DNA from: Mucilaginibacter sp.
GTDB taxonomy: Bacteria > Bacteroidota > Bacteroidia > Sphingobacteriales > Sphingobacteriaceae
Direction: 5' to 3'
Length of the DNA: 64,000 bases
Assembly: GCF_028288205.1 (NCBI RefSeq)
Contig: NZ_JAQBOD010000011.1
Coordinates: 1 to 64,000 of the forward strand
Shown here: in pieces, positions 1 through 9,768 of the stretch
Layout: every line of letters begins with the position of its first letter
How positions within the stretch are numbered: position 1 is the first letter of the stretch
Translations under genes and position numbers: made by a program
The notes under the pieces: generated by a model
Database searches by the model: none
What the model was told of the DNA's origin: nothing
What the model saw: the letters and a program-made list of their open reading frames with translations, nothing else

Positions 1-227
1 ATTTTAAATTGAATATCATCAAGATAAGCGTTTAGTGTTCTGGAATCCGCTTTTGATCCGGTAGCCCGGCCGCTCACTGCATCCCATCTTTCAGGATCAC
101 ATTTTCGACTGACAGCGAGTTCAGTCCGTTGGCCGTCTACGGTAATGCGTAAATAGATTGGCATCTCACCTGATTGATAATTTTTAGGCTTTCTCAGGGA
201 AAAAAGCATCGAGAGTGTCGTTCTCAT
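1..227 (-). CDS. Tyrosine recombinase/integrase, N-terminal arm-binding part (partial, runs off left edge)
   Basis: Reverse-strand reading from 227: MRTTLSMLFSLRKPKNYQSGEMPIYLRITVDGQRTELAVSRKCDPERWDAVSGRATGSKADSRTLNAYLDDIQFK, typical of Bacteroidota integrase N-termini; adjacent to tRNA-Asp. Confidence 0.85.
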   Translation of the reverse strand, partial: MRTTLSMLFSLRKPKNYQSGEMPIYLRITVDGQRTELAVSRKCDPERWDAVSGRATGSKADSRTLNAYLDDIQFK

Positions 228-421
228 GACTTTTGATTAATTAAAAGTGAAACAAATTTGATTAATTAATCACCTGGAATCAAGATGTTCAATGATTGAA
301 CAAGCTGTATATCAATTTATTATGCGCTAATTCGGGAGTTCGTAAGCAGACTTGAAATGACTCCCGAATTACTCGCATTTTCTATGCGAAAAGATGAATA
401 ATTTGGTATGCCCTGAAAATG

Positions 422-457
422 AAAAACCCCTCAGATGATGTCATCTGAGGGGTTTTT
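422..457. terminator. Bidirectional intrinsic terminator
   Basis: Perfect inverted repeat AAAAACCCCTCAGATGA-TG-TCATCTGAGGGGTTTTT, downstream of tRNA-Asp (minus). Confidence 0.85.
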
Positions 458-478
458 ACTGTTTTTGATATTGAAAAA

Positions 479-554
479 GCGGAATGGACGGGACTCGAAC
501 CCGCGACCCCATGCGTGACAGGCATGTATTCTAACCAGCTGAACTACCACTCCG
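479..554 (-). tRNA. tRNA-Asp (anticodon GTC)
   Basis: RC CGGAGTGGTAGTTCAGCTGGTTAGAATACATGCCTGTCACGCATGGGGTCGCGGGTTCGAGTCCCGTCCATTCCG; acceptor, anticodon and T arms pair. Confidence 0.95.
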
Positions 555-751
555 TTTGGGATGGCAAATATACCTTACATTTTTCATTACACAAGCTATT
601 TTTTTAAAAAACTACTAAATGGCAAATTATCAGTGATTTAACTATGCAACGGGTATTAATAATGTAGTTAAATTGTAGTGTTTGTTTGTATAGTATTAAA
701 TACAACCACTGTATACAATAGCAGATTGCTGTGTGATTTTTATATACAGTT

Positions 752-994
752 TTAATATATTCCCCTGAAAAATCCGGATAATGAAACATCAAAGTAATAA
801 CAAACCTTTCGCAAAGTCTCTATGCGGATATCAATTTTACCTGATTCAAGCCGGGCTATATTTATGTTCGTATCAGAGTAAAACTTCTCTTGCGTAACCC
901 GGTTTTGTCTTCTTAATCTTTTAATTTGTAACGAGACCTTCTTTTTGAAGGCGTTGTCAGATGTATTAAGATATTCAAAATCGGTTAATAGCAT
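752..994 (-). CDS. XRE-family helix-turn-helix regulator
   Basis: IKRLRRQNRVTQEKFYSDTNINIARLESGKIDIRIETLRKVCYYFDVSLSGFF. Confidence 0.8.
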   Translation of the reverse strand: MLLTDFEYLNTSDNAFKKKVSLQIKRLRRQNRVTQEKFYSDTNINIARLESGKIDIRIETLRKVCYYFDVSLSGFFRGIY

Positions 995-1220
995 AATATT
1001 ACATTTTATTAATCAATAGCTAAAAATAAAATTTAACTGTTATTACGGCTAATATAGTATATAATTGGCGATATTTTATTTTAAAATTCTGACGTATAAG
1101 TCATTGTTTGTACCGCGTTATGGCAATACATTTGTTCTATGATTATCGGCCTTGCATGTAATCTATGAAAACATATACGGACATCTACCTATGAAATTCG
1201 TTTTGTTTTAAATTCTCAGA

Positions 1221-1241
1221 CACCCAGGCTGGGGTTTTTTG
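1221..1241 (+). terminator. Possible intrinsic terminator
   Basis: CACCCAGGCTGGGGTTTTTTG: short hairpin followed by T-run. Confidence 0.45.
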
Positions 1242-1284
1242 TTCTTTGTTTTGGGTTTAATCAATAGTTTAAATTAATTAGGGG

Positions 1285-1317
1285 AAAGAGAGCTTTTTTT
1301 GAAGCTCTCTTTTTTTT
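1285..1317 (+). terminator. Intrinsic terminator
   Basis: AGAGAGCTT..AAGCTCTCT followed by TTTTTTT. Confidence 0.75.
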
Positions 1318-1377
1318 GCCAAAATTTTTTACTATGCGTGCATAATAGTTTATATATTTACTGTTTAAGGTTCATAT

Positions 1378-2517
1378 ATGTATTTTGAGTTATCCGAAGA
1401 ACATTTAATGATACGTCAGGCGGCGCGCGATTTTGCACAAACAGAATTAAAGCCCGGCGTAATAGAACGCGATGAGCATCAAAAATTCCCGACCGAGCAG
1501 GTGAAGAAGATGGGAGAATTGGGCTTTTTAGGCATGATGGTATCACCCGAATATGGTGGTAGCGGCATGGATTCGATCTCTTACGTATTAGTCATGGAGG
1601 AGCTTTCAAAAATTGATGCTTCTGCATCGGTAATTGTCTCTGTAAATAATTCATTGATATGTTATGGATTAGAGAAATATGCCAATGAAGCGCAAAAGCA
1701 AAAATACCTGGTACCATTGGCCAGGGGCGAAAAAATAGGCGCTTTCTGCTTATCAGAGCCGGAAGCAGGATCAGACGCTACGGCGCTTACCACCACCGCT
1801 ATTGATATGGGCGATTACTATTTGCTAAACGGCGTTAAAAACTGGATCACCAACGGTGGCACGGCATCAACTTACCTGGTAATGGCACAAACCAATCCCA
1901 GCAAGCGCCATCACGGTATAAATACACTGATAGTAGAAAAAGGTATGGAAGGCTTTACTGTTGGGGCCAAAGAAAATAAAATGGGCATACGCGGCTCTGA
2001 TACCCATTCACTGCATTTTAGTGATGTTAAGGTTCCTAAAGAAAACCGGATTGGCGAGGATGGCTTCGGGTTTACGTTTGCTATGAATACGTTAGAAGGG
2101 GGGCGCATAGGTATAGCCGCGCAGGCGTTGGGTATAGCCTCTGGCGCTTATGAACTGGCGCTGAATTATGCCAAAGAACGTAAGGCGTTTGGCAAAACCC
2201 TGGCCGACTTACAGGCCACGCAATTTAAACTGGCAGATATGGCTACAGAAATTGAGGCCTCACGCTTATTATGTTTAAAGGCCGCCTGGCTAAAAGATAA
2301 CGACAAACCCTACGCGCAGGCAAGTTCTATGGCTAAATTATACGCGTCGCAAACGGCAATGAAAACCACGGTTGAAGCGGTACAGATACATGGCGGATAT
2401 GGCTTTGTAAAAGAATACCATGTAGAACGCTTAATGCGTGATGCCAAAATTACCCAGATATACGAGGGGACTTCTGAAATTCAACGAATTGTCATATCGC
2501 GCGAGGTATTGAAATAA
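1378..2517 (+). CDS. Acyl-CoA dehydrogenase
   Basis: EPEAGSDATALTTTA, IHGGYGFVKEYHVERLMRDAKITQIYEGTSEIQR. Confidence 0.97.
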   Translation: MYFELSEEHLMIRQAARDFAQTELKPGVIERDEHQKFPTEQVKKMGELGFLGMMVSPEYGGSGMDSISYVLVMEELSKIDASASVIVSVNNSLICYGLEKYANEAQKQKYLVPLARGEKIGAFCLSEPEAGSDATALTTTAIDMGDYYLLNGVKNWITNGGTASTYLVMAQTNPSKRHHGINTLIVEKGMEGFTVGAKENKMGIRGSDTHSLHFSDVKVPKENRIGEDGFGFTFAMNTLEGGRIGIAAQALGIASGAYELALNYAKERKAFGKTLADLQATQFKLADMATEIEASRLLCLKAAWLKDNDKPYAQASSMAKLYASQTAMKTTVEAVQIHGGYGFVKEYHVERLMRDAKITQIYEGTSEIQRIVISREVLK

Positions 2518-2562
2518 CCGATTGATTTTATTTAGTTTTGGTGAACATCAATATTTGTCAAA

Positions 2563-3789
2563 ATGAAAGTCAGATCGTTATTAGCTATATTCTTACTTGT
2601 CCTGTCGCTTCCTGTTATTGCGCAGTCTACTCTTAAACCCGGTATATGGCGTGGCGTAACCAAAACCGCTATTGGTGTTGAAATCCCATTTAATTTTGAA
2701 GTAAGTAATGTTGAGGGCCATAGCCAGCTGGCTGTGATTAATGGTACCGAGCGCATTAAAGTAACTGATATAAAGTATAAAGGCGATTCTGTTTTTATAC
2801 GTATGCCACTATTTGATTCTGAATTTAGATTAAAGCTGGCAGCCGGTAATCTGGCTGGCAAATGGATAAAAAATTTAGGCGATAAGTATGTGTCGATGGA
2901 CTTTATGGCTACGCCAAACACACCATGGCGCTTTAAGGCTCCGCAAAAACCTGAGTTTAATATTACAGGCAGATGGGCGGTTCCATTTGGCGAAGGCGAT
3001 AAAAAAGACCTGACCGTTGGCGAGTTTAAGCAGATAGGCTCAAAACTAACCGGTACATTTCTATCAACCACCGGTGATTATAGATACTTAGAAGGTGTAG
3101 TTAGTGGCAATGAATTGTTTTTATCCTGCTTTGATGGCGGGCATGATTATTTGTTTACTGCAACCATCAACAGAAATAAAATAACCAATGGCAAGTTGTA
3201 TGCGGGCCTTACCAGTATAGACCATTGGACAGGCATTAAAGATGCAAATGCCAAATTACCCGATGCTTATTCGCTTACTGCACTAAAGCCGGGCTATAAA
3301 AAATTGGCTTTTACATTTAAAGATGTAAAAGGCGACAAGGTTTCGCTTACCGATAGCCGCTTTAAAAACAAAGTGGTTATTGTTCAGATATTAGGTTCAT
3401 GGTGCCCTAACTGTATGGATGAGACGGCTTACTTAATTAATTACGATAAAAAATATCATTCAAAAGGTGTGGAAGTAGTTGGGTTGGCTTATGAGCGCAC
3501 TACCGACTTTGCCAAATCGCAAAGAACGGTGCAGCAGTTAAAGAACCGTTTCAACATCCCTTATCCATTGCTGATAACCGGATATACACCAACCAATGGC
3601 GATCCGGCTAAAAGCCTGCCTATGATGGCTAAAGTATTAGGGTTTCCTACAACTATTATAATTGATAAAAAAGGCGATGTGCGTAAAATACATACCGGGT
3701 TTAGCGGCCCGGGTACCGGCAAATACTACACAGATTTTATAGCAGAATTTGAAAAACTGACAAATGATCTGCTGACTGAGAAAGGGTAG
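2563..3789 (+). CDS. TlpA-like redoxin domain protein
   Basis: Signal peptide; VQILGSWCPNCMDE thioredoxin-fold motif. Confidence 0.9.
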   Translation: MKVRSLLAIFLLVLSLPVIAQSTLKPGIWRGVTKTAIGVEIPFNFEVSNVEGHSQLAVINGTERIKVTDIKYKGDSVFIRMPLFDSEFRLKLAAGNLAGKWIKNLGDKYVSMDFMATPNTPWRFKAPQKPEFNITGRWAVPFGEGDKKDLTVGEFKQIGSKLTGTFLSTTGDYRYLEGVVSGNELFLSCFDGGHDYLFTATINRNKITNGKLYAGLTSIDHWTGIKDANAKLPDAYSLTALKPGYKKLAFTFKDVKGDKVSLTDSRFKNKVVIVQILGSWCPNCMDETAYLINYDKKYHSKGVEVVGLAYERTTDFAKSQRTVQQLKNRFNIPYPLLITGYTPTNGDPAKSLPMMAKVLGFPTTIIIDKKGDVRKIHTGFSGPGTGKYYTDFIAEFEKLTNDLLTEKG

Positions 3790-3794
3790 TATTG

Positions 3795-5336
3795 CTACCC
3801 CGCCCAGCCCTCTCTATCCAAACTCCTAAATTGTATAGCCTCGGCCAGGTGTTCTATTTGGATATCTTCGCTTCCGGCCAAATCGGCAATGGTACGTGAT
3901 ACTTTCAGGATACGGTCATAGGCCCGTGCGGATAGGCCTAATTTCTCCATTGCTTTTTTAAGCAAAGTTTGCCCTGCCGCGGTAATTTTGCATAAGTCGC
4001 GCACCATTTGCGGGCTCATCTGGGCGTTCGCGTGCAGATCTGGTCTGTCGCCAAAGCGGGCTATTTGTATCTCCCTCGCTTTTATTACGCGTTCGCGGAT
4101 ATGTTCGCTTTTTTCGGCCAGCCTGTCGGATGCCAACTCATTAAAGTTAACCGGTGTTACTTCCACATGCAAATCGATACGGTCAAGCAGCGGACCAGAT
4201 ATTTTACTCAGGTATTTTTGCACCATACCCGGCGGGCAAATACATTCCTTCTCGGGGTGGTTATAATAGCCACAGGGGCAGGGGTTCATGCTGGCCACCA
4301 ACATAAAGCTGCTGGGATAATCAACTGAGAATTTGGCGCGCGATATGGTTACTTTTCGCTCTTCCAGCGGCTGTCGCATAACCTCTAATGCACTGCGTTT
4401 AAACTCGGGCAACTCATCCAAAAACAAAACACCGTTATGTGCCAGCGATATTTCGCCGGGCTGTGGATTGCCGCCGCCGCCAACAAGCGCCACATCACTT
4501 ATAGTATGGTGCGGCGACCGGAATGGCCGGATAGTAACCAACGCGTCGGCTGCAGAAAGCTTGCCGGCTACCGAATGTATCTTGGTTGTTTCTAAAGATT
4601 CATATAAACTCAACGGCGGTAATATAGATGGCAGCCTGCGCGCCAGCATAGTTTTACCAGCCCCCGGCGGACCAATCAATATGGCATTATGCCCGCCTGC
4701 CGCGGCTATCTCTAATGCTCGTTTAATATTTTCCTGCCCCTTTACTTCGCTAAAGTCGCTATCATAATTGCAGAGGCTGTTGTAAAATTCTTCGCGGGTG
4801 TTTACCACCTCGCGGGTTAACTGTACATCGCCGTTAAAAAATCCGGCAACCTCGGTGATGCTTTCCACGCCATAAACTTCCAGGTCGTTAACAATGGCTG
4901 CCTCGCGGGCATTTTGTTTGGGCAGAATAAAGCCTTTAAAGCCGTCTTTACGTGCCTGTATGGAAATAGATAAAGCGCCTTTTATTGGCTGTAAGCTGCC
5001 GTCGAGCGACAGCTCGCCCATAATTAAATACTTATCCAGTTCTTCTGCATTTATTTGATTAGAGGCAGCAAGAATGGCTGTGGCAATGGTCAGGTCATAT
5101 GATGAGCCTTCTTTTTTAATATCGGCAGGGGCCATATTAACTATGATCCGCTGACGGGGCATACGAAAGCTGTTTGTAGATAATGCTGATTCTATTCGCT
5201 GCAGCGACTCGCGCACTGCATTATCTGGCAGGCCAACTATCGCGTAATAGATGTTGCCCCCGCTTATATTTACCTCGACCGTAATAGTGATGGCTTCTAT
5301 GCCATAAACGGCGCTGCCAAAGGTTTTAACTAACAA
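3795..5336 (-). CDS. YifB/ComM family Mg-chelatase-like AAA ATPase
   Basis: [42 protein letters not shown]. Confidence 0.97.
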   Translation of the reverse strand: MLVKTFGSAVYGIEAITITVEVNISGGNIYYAIVGLPDNAVRESLQRIESALSTNSFRMPRQRIIVNMAPADIKKEGSSYDLTIATAILAASNQINAEELDKYLIMGELSLDGSLQPIKGALSISIQARKDGFKGFILPKQNAREAAIVNDLEVYGVESITEVAGFFNGDVQLTREVVNTREEFYNSLCNYDSDFSEVKGQENIKRALEIAAAGGHNAILIGPPGAGKTMLARRLPSILPPLSLYESLETTKIHSVAGKLSAADALVTIRPFRSPHHTISDVALVGGGGNPQPGEISLAHNGVLFLDELPEFKRSALEVMRQPLEERKVTISRAKFSVDYPSSFMLVASMNPCPCGYYNHPEKECICPPGMVQKYLSKISGPLLDRIDLHVEVTPVNFNELASDRLAEKSEHIRERVIKAREIQIARFGDRPDLHANAQMSPQMVRDLCKITAAGQTLLKKAMEKLGLSARAYDRILKVSRTIADLAGSEDIQIEHLAEAIQFRSLDREGWAG

Positions 5337-5460
5337 TGTGATAGATTTTAATTAAGCGTAAGATATATATTTTATTTGGACGTTTTTATATCGGATTGCA
5401 AATCTGATGATGCTAAAGCCCGAGATTCGCTTATTGGTGTTGTCTCCTTTGGTGTTAGAT

Positions 5461-5486
5461 TTTGTTTCACGCGAGAGTGAAACAAA
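5461..5486. repeat. Inverted repeat TTTGTTTCAC-N6-GTGAAACAAA
   Basis: Perfect 10-bp arms; GTGAAACAAAATGTAACAA (5477-5495) recurs directly at 5550-5568. Confidence 0.8.
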
Positions 5487-5732
5487 ATGTAACAAGCGAA
5501 ACAAGATTTTGAGTTAAAGTATTGTTTATAAGCTAATTACCAAAAAGTGGTGAAACAAAATGTAACAACTTATTCGTCAGTACTTTTAAGTATGATTTTA
5601 TATTTATATGTTGATAATCAGATAGCTGCAAATTGCCTGATTTAGGAGTGATGAAACAAGATATGAATCACGTGAAACACCCATTTCACCATTCGTTCCG
5701 GCCTCCCGATAAGCCACAAAATAAAAACCATA

Positions 5733-5821
5733 TCATTTCGACGAGGAGCGAGGAGAAATCTTAAACGCCAAGCATGGTTGCTTGGCAGGGTGTATAAGAT
5801 TTCTCCCTACGGTCGAAATGA
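5733..5821. repeat. Compound palindromic intergenic repeat (MITE/REP-like)
   Basis: TCATTTCGAC..GTCGAAATGA outer arms, GGAGAAATCTTA..TAAGATTTCTCC inner arms, GCCAAGC..GCTTGGC central hairpin. Confidence 0.85.
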
Positions 5822-5884
5822 CAAGCGGGAGTGTTTCGAACACCTCTAATTTAAATAATTTAAAATCCGGACTAACAATAAAGT

Positions 5885-7468
5885 TTATTTCACTTCCGTC
5901 CCCGTAAAGCTCGCCAATAAATTCACATCAGGATCAACTTTTATAACCGATGGGTTTTGCCCTGCGGGGATATTAATGGCCGCAGACCGGTCGGTCATAT
6001 TTATGGTATGTAGTTGCCCATCAACGGCTATCTCTAACGGAAAGCTGTATAATACCTTTTGGGTTTGGTTAACTTGTATGTTAACGGTATGACTGGCTGC
6101 ATCATATTTCCAGTTTATGGCAAGGTCCGGATGCCCTGCTGTGTTTAGCCATTGTTTAAAAAACACTTCCAGATTTTTGCCGCTTACTTGTTCCATCACC
6201 GTACGAAAATCGGTAGTGTTGGCGTTGCCACCTTTATATTTGGTGAAGTAGGTGCTTATACCCCTCCAAAAAACATCATCACCCAATTGCCTGCGTAACA
6301 TATGCAATGTCCAGTTACCTTTTTCATAGCTGTTGGCATTAAGCAGCGGCATATAGTTGGTTTTTACAGCGGTATCAACAACCGGAGTGAAACGGACCTT
6401 TTCAAACTTTAATACTTTTGTGCGGTCGGCCGTTAAACGCTTTTTTATGGTGTCTATGCCATATTTGCTCTCGAGATAATAATTGGTTAGGTAAGTAGCA
6501 AAGCCTTCGCTTAGCCATAGATGATGAAAGTCTGTTTCGCTTACCGCATCGCCAAACCATTGGTGGGCAATCTCGTGCGCCATTAGTTCTTCAATACCCT
6601 TACTGTTTACCGATTCTTCGAAATAGAAAATAGCGCTGGCATTTTCCATACCGCCAAATATGGTTTTTGATTGCACATTAGCCAGCTTTTTATAAGCATA
6701 CGGACCAATTTTATCGATATAAAATGGCAATATCTGCGCGGCAACCGCGTAGCTTTTAAAGCCAACTGCCTGGTTCTCGGGGAACACATAAGTATAAACC
6801 GGTATACCGTTAACATCTGCGGGATGATCTATAGCGAATTCGGCTACGCCAATAACCATAACTTTTGTGGGCAACTGCGCGGTTTCTGCCCAATGGGTTA
6901 GTTTAAGTTTATTTGGCAGCGTTGTTTCGCTTTGCTTTAATCCGTTTGCTATAACCTGGTAATGGCTGGGCGCGGTAACTAAAAAATCAACCGGGGCCTT
7001 ATCTGCAGGCTCATCAACGCAGGGCAGCCAGTTATGCGCACGGTTGGGCCAGTTATCCCCAAAAAAGGTGCGATGCCCAAATTTATTGGTAGATATGATC
7101 AAGCCATCGGCCGGTATGCCTTCATAAACAATAGTATAGGTTTTCTGTTGATTTTGTGTAGCTATGGTATATATCTTCACCGCATCGCTGTCCTGCTTAA
7201 ATTCAATGGCTTTGCCATTTTGCAGTACTGTACTTACCAACATGCCCTTGCCTTCGGCATTTTTTTTAACCAGGTTAATATTAAACGATTCCGCACTTTT
7301 TAAAAACTTAACCGCGATATCTGCCCGGCCCTTTATAACGTTATTGGCATCGTTTAACTGTATGGCAAAGTTGTAGTGCTGTACATCTATTATTGCGTCG
7401 GGAAGCTGGGCAAAGCCTCGAGCAATCATCAACCATCCGGCTAAAAATACAAATAGGATTTTTTTCAT
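5885..7468 (-). CDS. M1 family metallopeptidase
   Basis: GGMENASAIFYFEE and HEIAHQWFGD..E zinc site. Confidence 0.95.
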   Translation of the reverse strand: MKKILFVFLAGWLMIARGFAQLPDAIIDVQHYNFAIQLNDANNVIKGRADIAVKFLKSAESFNINLVKKNAEGKGMLVSTVLQNGKAIEFKQDSDAVKIYTIATQNQQKTYTIVYEGIPADGLIISTNKFGHRTFFGDNWPNRAHNWLPCVDEPADKAPVDFLVTAPSHYQVIANGLKQSETTLPNKLKLTHWAETAQLPTKVMVIGVAEFAIDHPADVNGIPVYTYVFPENQAVGFKSYAVAAQILPFYIDKIGPYAYKKLANVQSKTIFGGMENASAIFYFEESVNSKGIEELMAHEIAHQWFGDAVSETDFHHLWLSEGFATYLTNYYLESKYGIDTIKKRLTADRTKVLKFEKVRFTPVVDTAVKTNYMPLLNANSYEKGNWTLHMLRRQLGDDVFWRGISTYFTKYKGGNANTTDFRTVMEQVSGKNLEVFFKQWLNTAGHPDLAINWKYDAASHTVNIQVNQTQKVLYSFPLEIAVDGQLHTINMTDRSAAINIPAGQNPSVIKVDPDVNLLASFTGTEVK

Positions 7469-8206
7469 TAATTAAGTCTAAAACTAACCGGTACTAAATA
7501 CTCTGCGGTTACAGGTTTGCCGTCTAATATACCCGGCAGCCAATCGCCGCCAATGTTTTTAACAACTCTCAGCGCTTCCTCGTCGCAGCCATAGCCAACA
7601 GCGTTTTTTACGCGATAGTTTGACACCACCCCATCTTTATTAATGGTAATTGCCACAACAACTTTGCCTTGTACACCCCTTAGGCGGGCAGTCGTGGGAT
7701 AGCGCAGACTATGTACTAACATATTCGTAAACCGGCCATTGCCCTCTAAATATATAGGGGGGGGGTTCCAGGTGTGTTTTAATAGTATCTGCGCCGTTGA
7801 TTACCCCATAGATTGCTGCCGCAGCTGTCGCGCTTGGCACATAAAGCACTATTTTATTGTTAGTATAATCGTATTGTATTACCAGTTCATACTTATAATT
7901 GTAGCCGCTCCATATGCCCACTTTTTTTCCTTGCTGATAGCGTCCGCTGTCTAATACGCCGCCTTTCCAGTCGGAATAGGTCCATAAACCATCTTTCAGG
8001 TTGTTTTTGTAGTTTCCCTCGCATATCAGTTTATCTGTAAACATTATATACGATTCGTACTTTCCTTCTCGTATTTTTTTATCAGCCTTTAAAACATAAT
8101 ACTGTTCTTTTATTCCTGTTTCCTGGTTTCGGTCGGTAACCCTTATGGTTTGAGCGAAAGCTTTTACAGAAAATAAAAAGACTATAAGTAATATCCGGGT
8201 TTTCAT
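7468..8206 (-). pseudogene. TonB C-terminal-domain protein split by frameshift near a poly-C9 tract (ORFs 7709-8206 and 7468-7722)
   Basis: Downstream ORF LRYPTTARLRGVQGKVVVAITINKDGVVSNYRV is a TonB C-terminal domain; 8 instead of 9 C at 7757-7765 would fuse both ORFs without a stop. Confidence 0.75.
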
Positions 8207-8260
8207 GCCCTAAATATAACTTATAGTCCAAATATTAGTTACTGTTTGTAATAATTTTTG

Positions 8261-9586
8261 CTACCGAGGCATTCTCTTCATCATACTCGCCATAGCTGCC
8301 GGGTTACTCATCTGCTTCATTACCTTGCGCATATCTTCAAATTGTTTTATCAGGCGGTTTACTTCTGCCAGGTCGGTGCCCGAGCCTTTGGCTATACGTG
8401 TACGGCGGCTTTGGTTTATGGTATCCGGGTTTTCTTTTTCGTGCGGGGTCATGGACTGAATAATGGCCTCTATGTTTTTAAAGGCATCATCCTTTATATC
8501 TACGTCCTTCATCATTTTGCCAACACCCGGTATCATGCCCATCAGGTCTTTCATGTTACCCATTTTCTTGATCTGCTGTATCTGGCTGAAAAAATCGTTA
8601 AAGTCGAATTTGTTCTTGCGGATCTTCTTTTGCAGTTCGGCAGCTTCCTTCTCATCAAATTGCTGCTGGGCGCGCTCAACCAATGATATCACATCACCCA
8701 TACCCAAAATACGGGATGCCATACGATCGGGGTGGAAAACATCCAGCGCTTCCATCTTCTCGCCGGTACCAATAAATTTAATAGGCTTGTTTACAACAGA
8801 TTTTATAGACAATGCCGCACCACCGCGGGTATCACCATCCAGCTTGGTTAATACAACGCCGGTAAAGTCAAGGCGGTCATTAAACACTTTGGCTGTATTC
8901 ACGGCATCCTGGCCGGTCATGGCATCAACCACAAATAATATCTCCTGCGGATTTACAGCGGATTTTACCTGCTCTATCTCCACCATCATAGCCTCGTCAA
9001 TAGCTAAACGGCCGGCGGTATCTATAATAATAACGTTGTGCCCGTTTTGTTTGGCAAAGGCAATACCTTCTTTTGCTATCGCGATAGGGTCCTTCGATTC
9101 GCGGTTAACATAAACCGGCACACCTATCTGCTCGCCTAAAACCATTAGCTGGTCCATAGCTGCCGGGCGATAAATATCGTCGGCAACCAATAGCGGCTTT
9201 TTATTTTTTTGTGTTTTTAAGTAATTGGCCAGCTTTCCGGTAAACGTTGTTTTACCCGCGCCGTTCAAACCGGCAATTAATATTATGGTTGGCGATGTGC
9301 TAAGATTAAGCTCGGCAGCGGTACCGCCCATTAACGCGGCCAGCTCATCATTCATGAGCTTGGTTAACAACTGGCCCGGCGACACGGCGGTTAGCACATT
9401 TGCACCTATGGCTTTTTGCCTTACATCATCTGTAAAAGCTTTGGCTGTTTTATAGTTAACGTCGGCATCCAGAAGGGCTTTGCGTATTTCCTTCATGGTC
9501 TCGGCCACGTTTATTTCTGTAATAGTTCCTTGTCCCTTCAGGACCTTAAATGCCCTGTCGAGCTTATCTGAAAGATTTTCAAACAT
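8261..9586 (-). CDS. ffh: Signal recognition particle protein Ffh
   Basis: GLNGAGKTTFTGKLANYL, DTAGRL, TKLDGDTRGGAALS, Met-rich C-terminal M domain. Confidence 0.98.
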   Translation of the reverse strand: MFENLSDKLDRAFKVLKGQGTITEINVAETMKEIRKALLDADVNYKTAKAFTDDVRQKAIGANVLTAVSPGQLLTKLMNDELAALMGGTAAELNLSTSPTIILIAGLNGAGKTTFTGKLANYLKTQKNKKPLLVADDIYRPAAMDQLMVLGEQIGVPVYVNRESKDPIAIAKEGIAFAKQNGHNVIIIDTAGRLAIDEAMMVEIEQVKSAVNPQEILFVVDAMTGQDAVNTAKVFNDRLDFTGVVLTKLDGDTRGGAALSIKSVVNKPIKFIGTGEKMEALDVFHPDRMASRILGMGDVISLVERAQQQFDEKEAAELQKKIRKNKFDFNDFFSQIQQIKKMGNMKDLMGMIPGVGKMMKDVDIKDDAFKNIEAIIQSMTPHEKENPDTINQSRRTRIAKGSGTDLAEVNRLIKQFEDMRKVMKQMSNPAAMASMMKRMPR

Positions 9587-9768
9587 GCGTATTATTTACT
9601 TTAAATTCCCAGTATTTTGAGGTTACAAAGGTATGATTTTGTTGCAATTATGCCTTAATGATTTAACAAACGGTTGCACATATTTAACGCTCTTTAACTA
9701 TTCATTAACAAAAACATTGTAACGTTTTTTCTACCTTGTCGTCTTATACCTAAGCCATCAGCACATTT

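Noticed and set aside
604-792. 62-aa minus ORF near tRNA-Asp
   Set aside because: AT-rich, low-complexity translation, no RBS or motif support.
2532-3071. 179-aa minus-strand ORF
   Set aside because: Antisense to the TlpA-like CDS, no recognisable motifs.
5461-5690. CRISPR array from the GTGAAACA repeats
   Set aside because: Motifs are short, irregularly spaced and in both orientations; no cas genes nearby.
8463-9113. 216-aa plus-strand ORF
   Set aside because: Antisense to ffh; composition is a reverse-frame artefact of the real coding strand.
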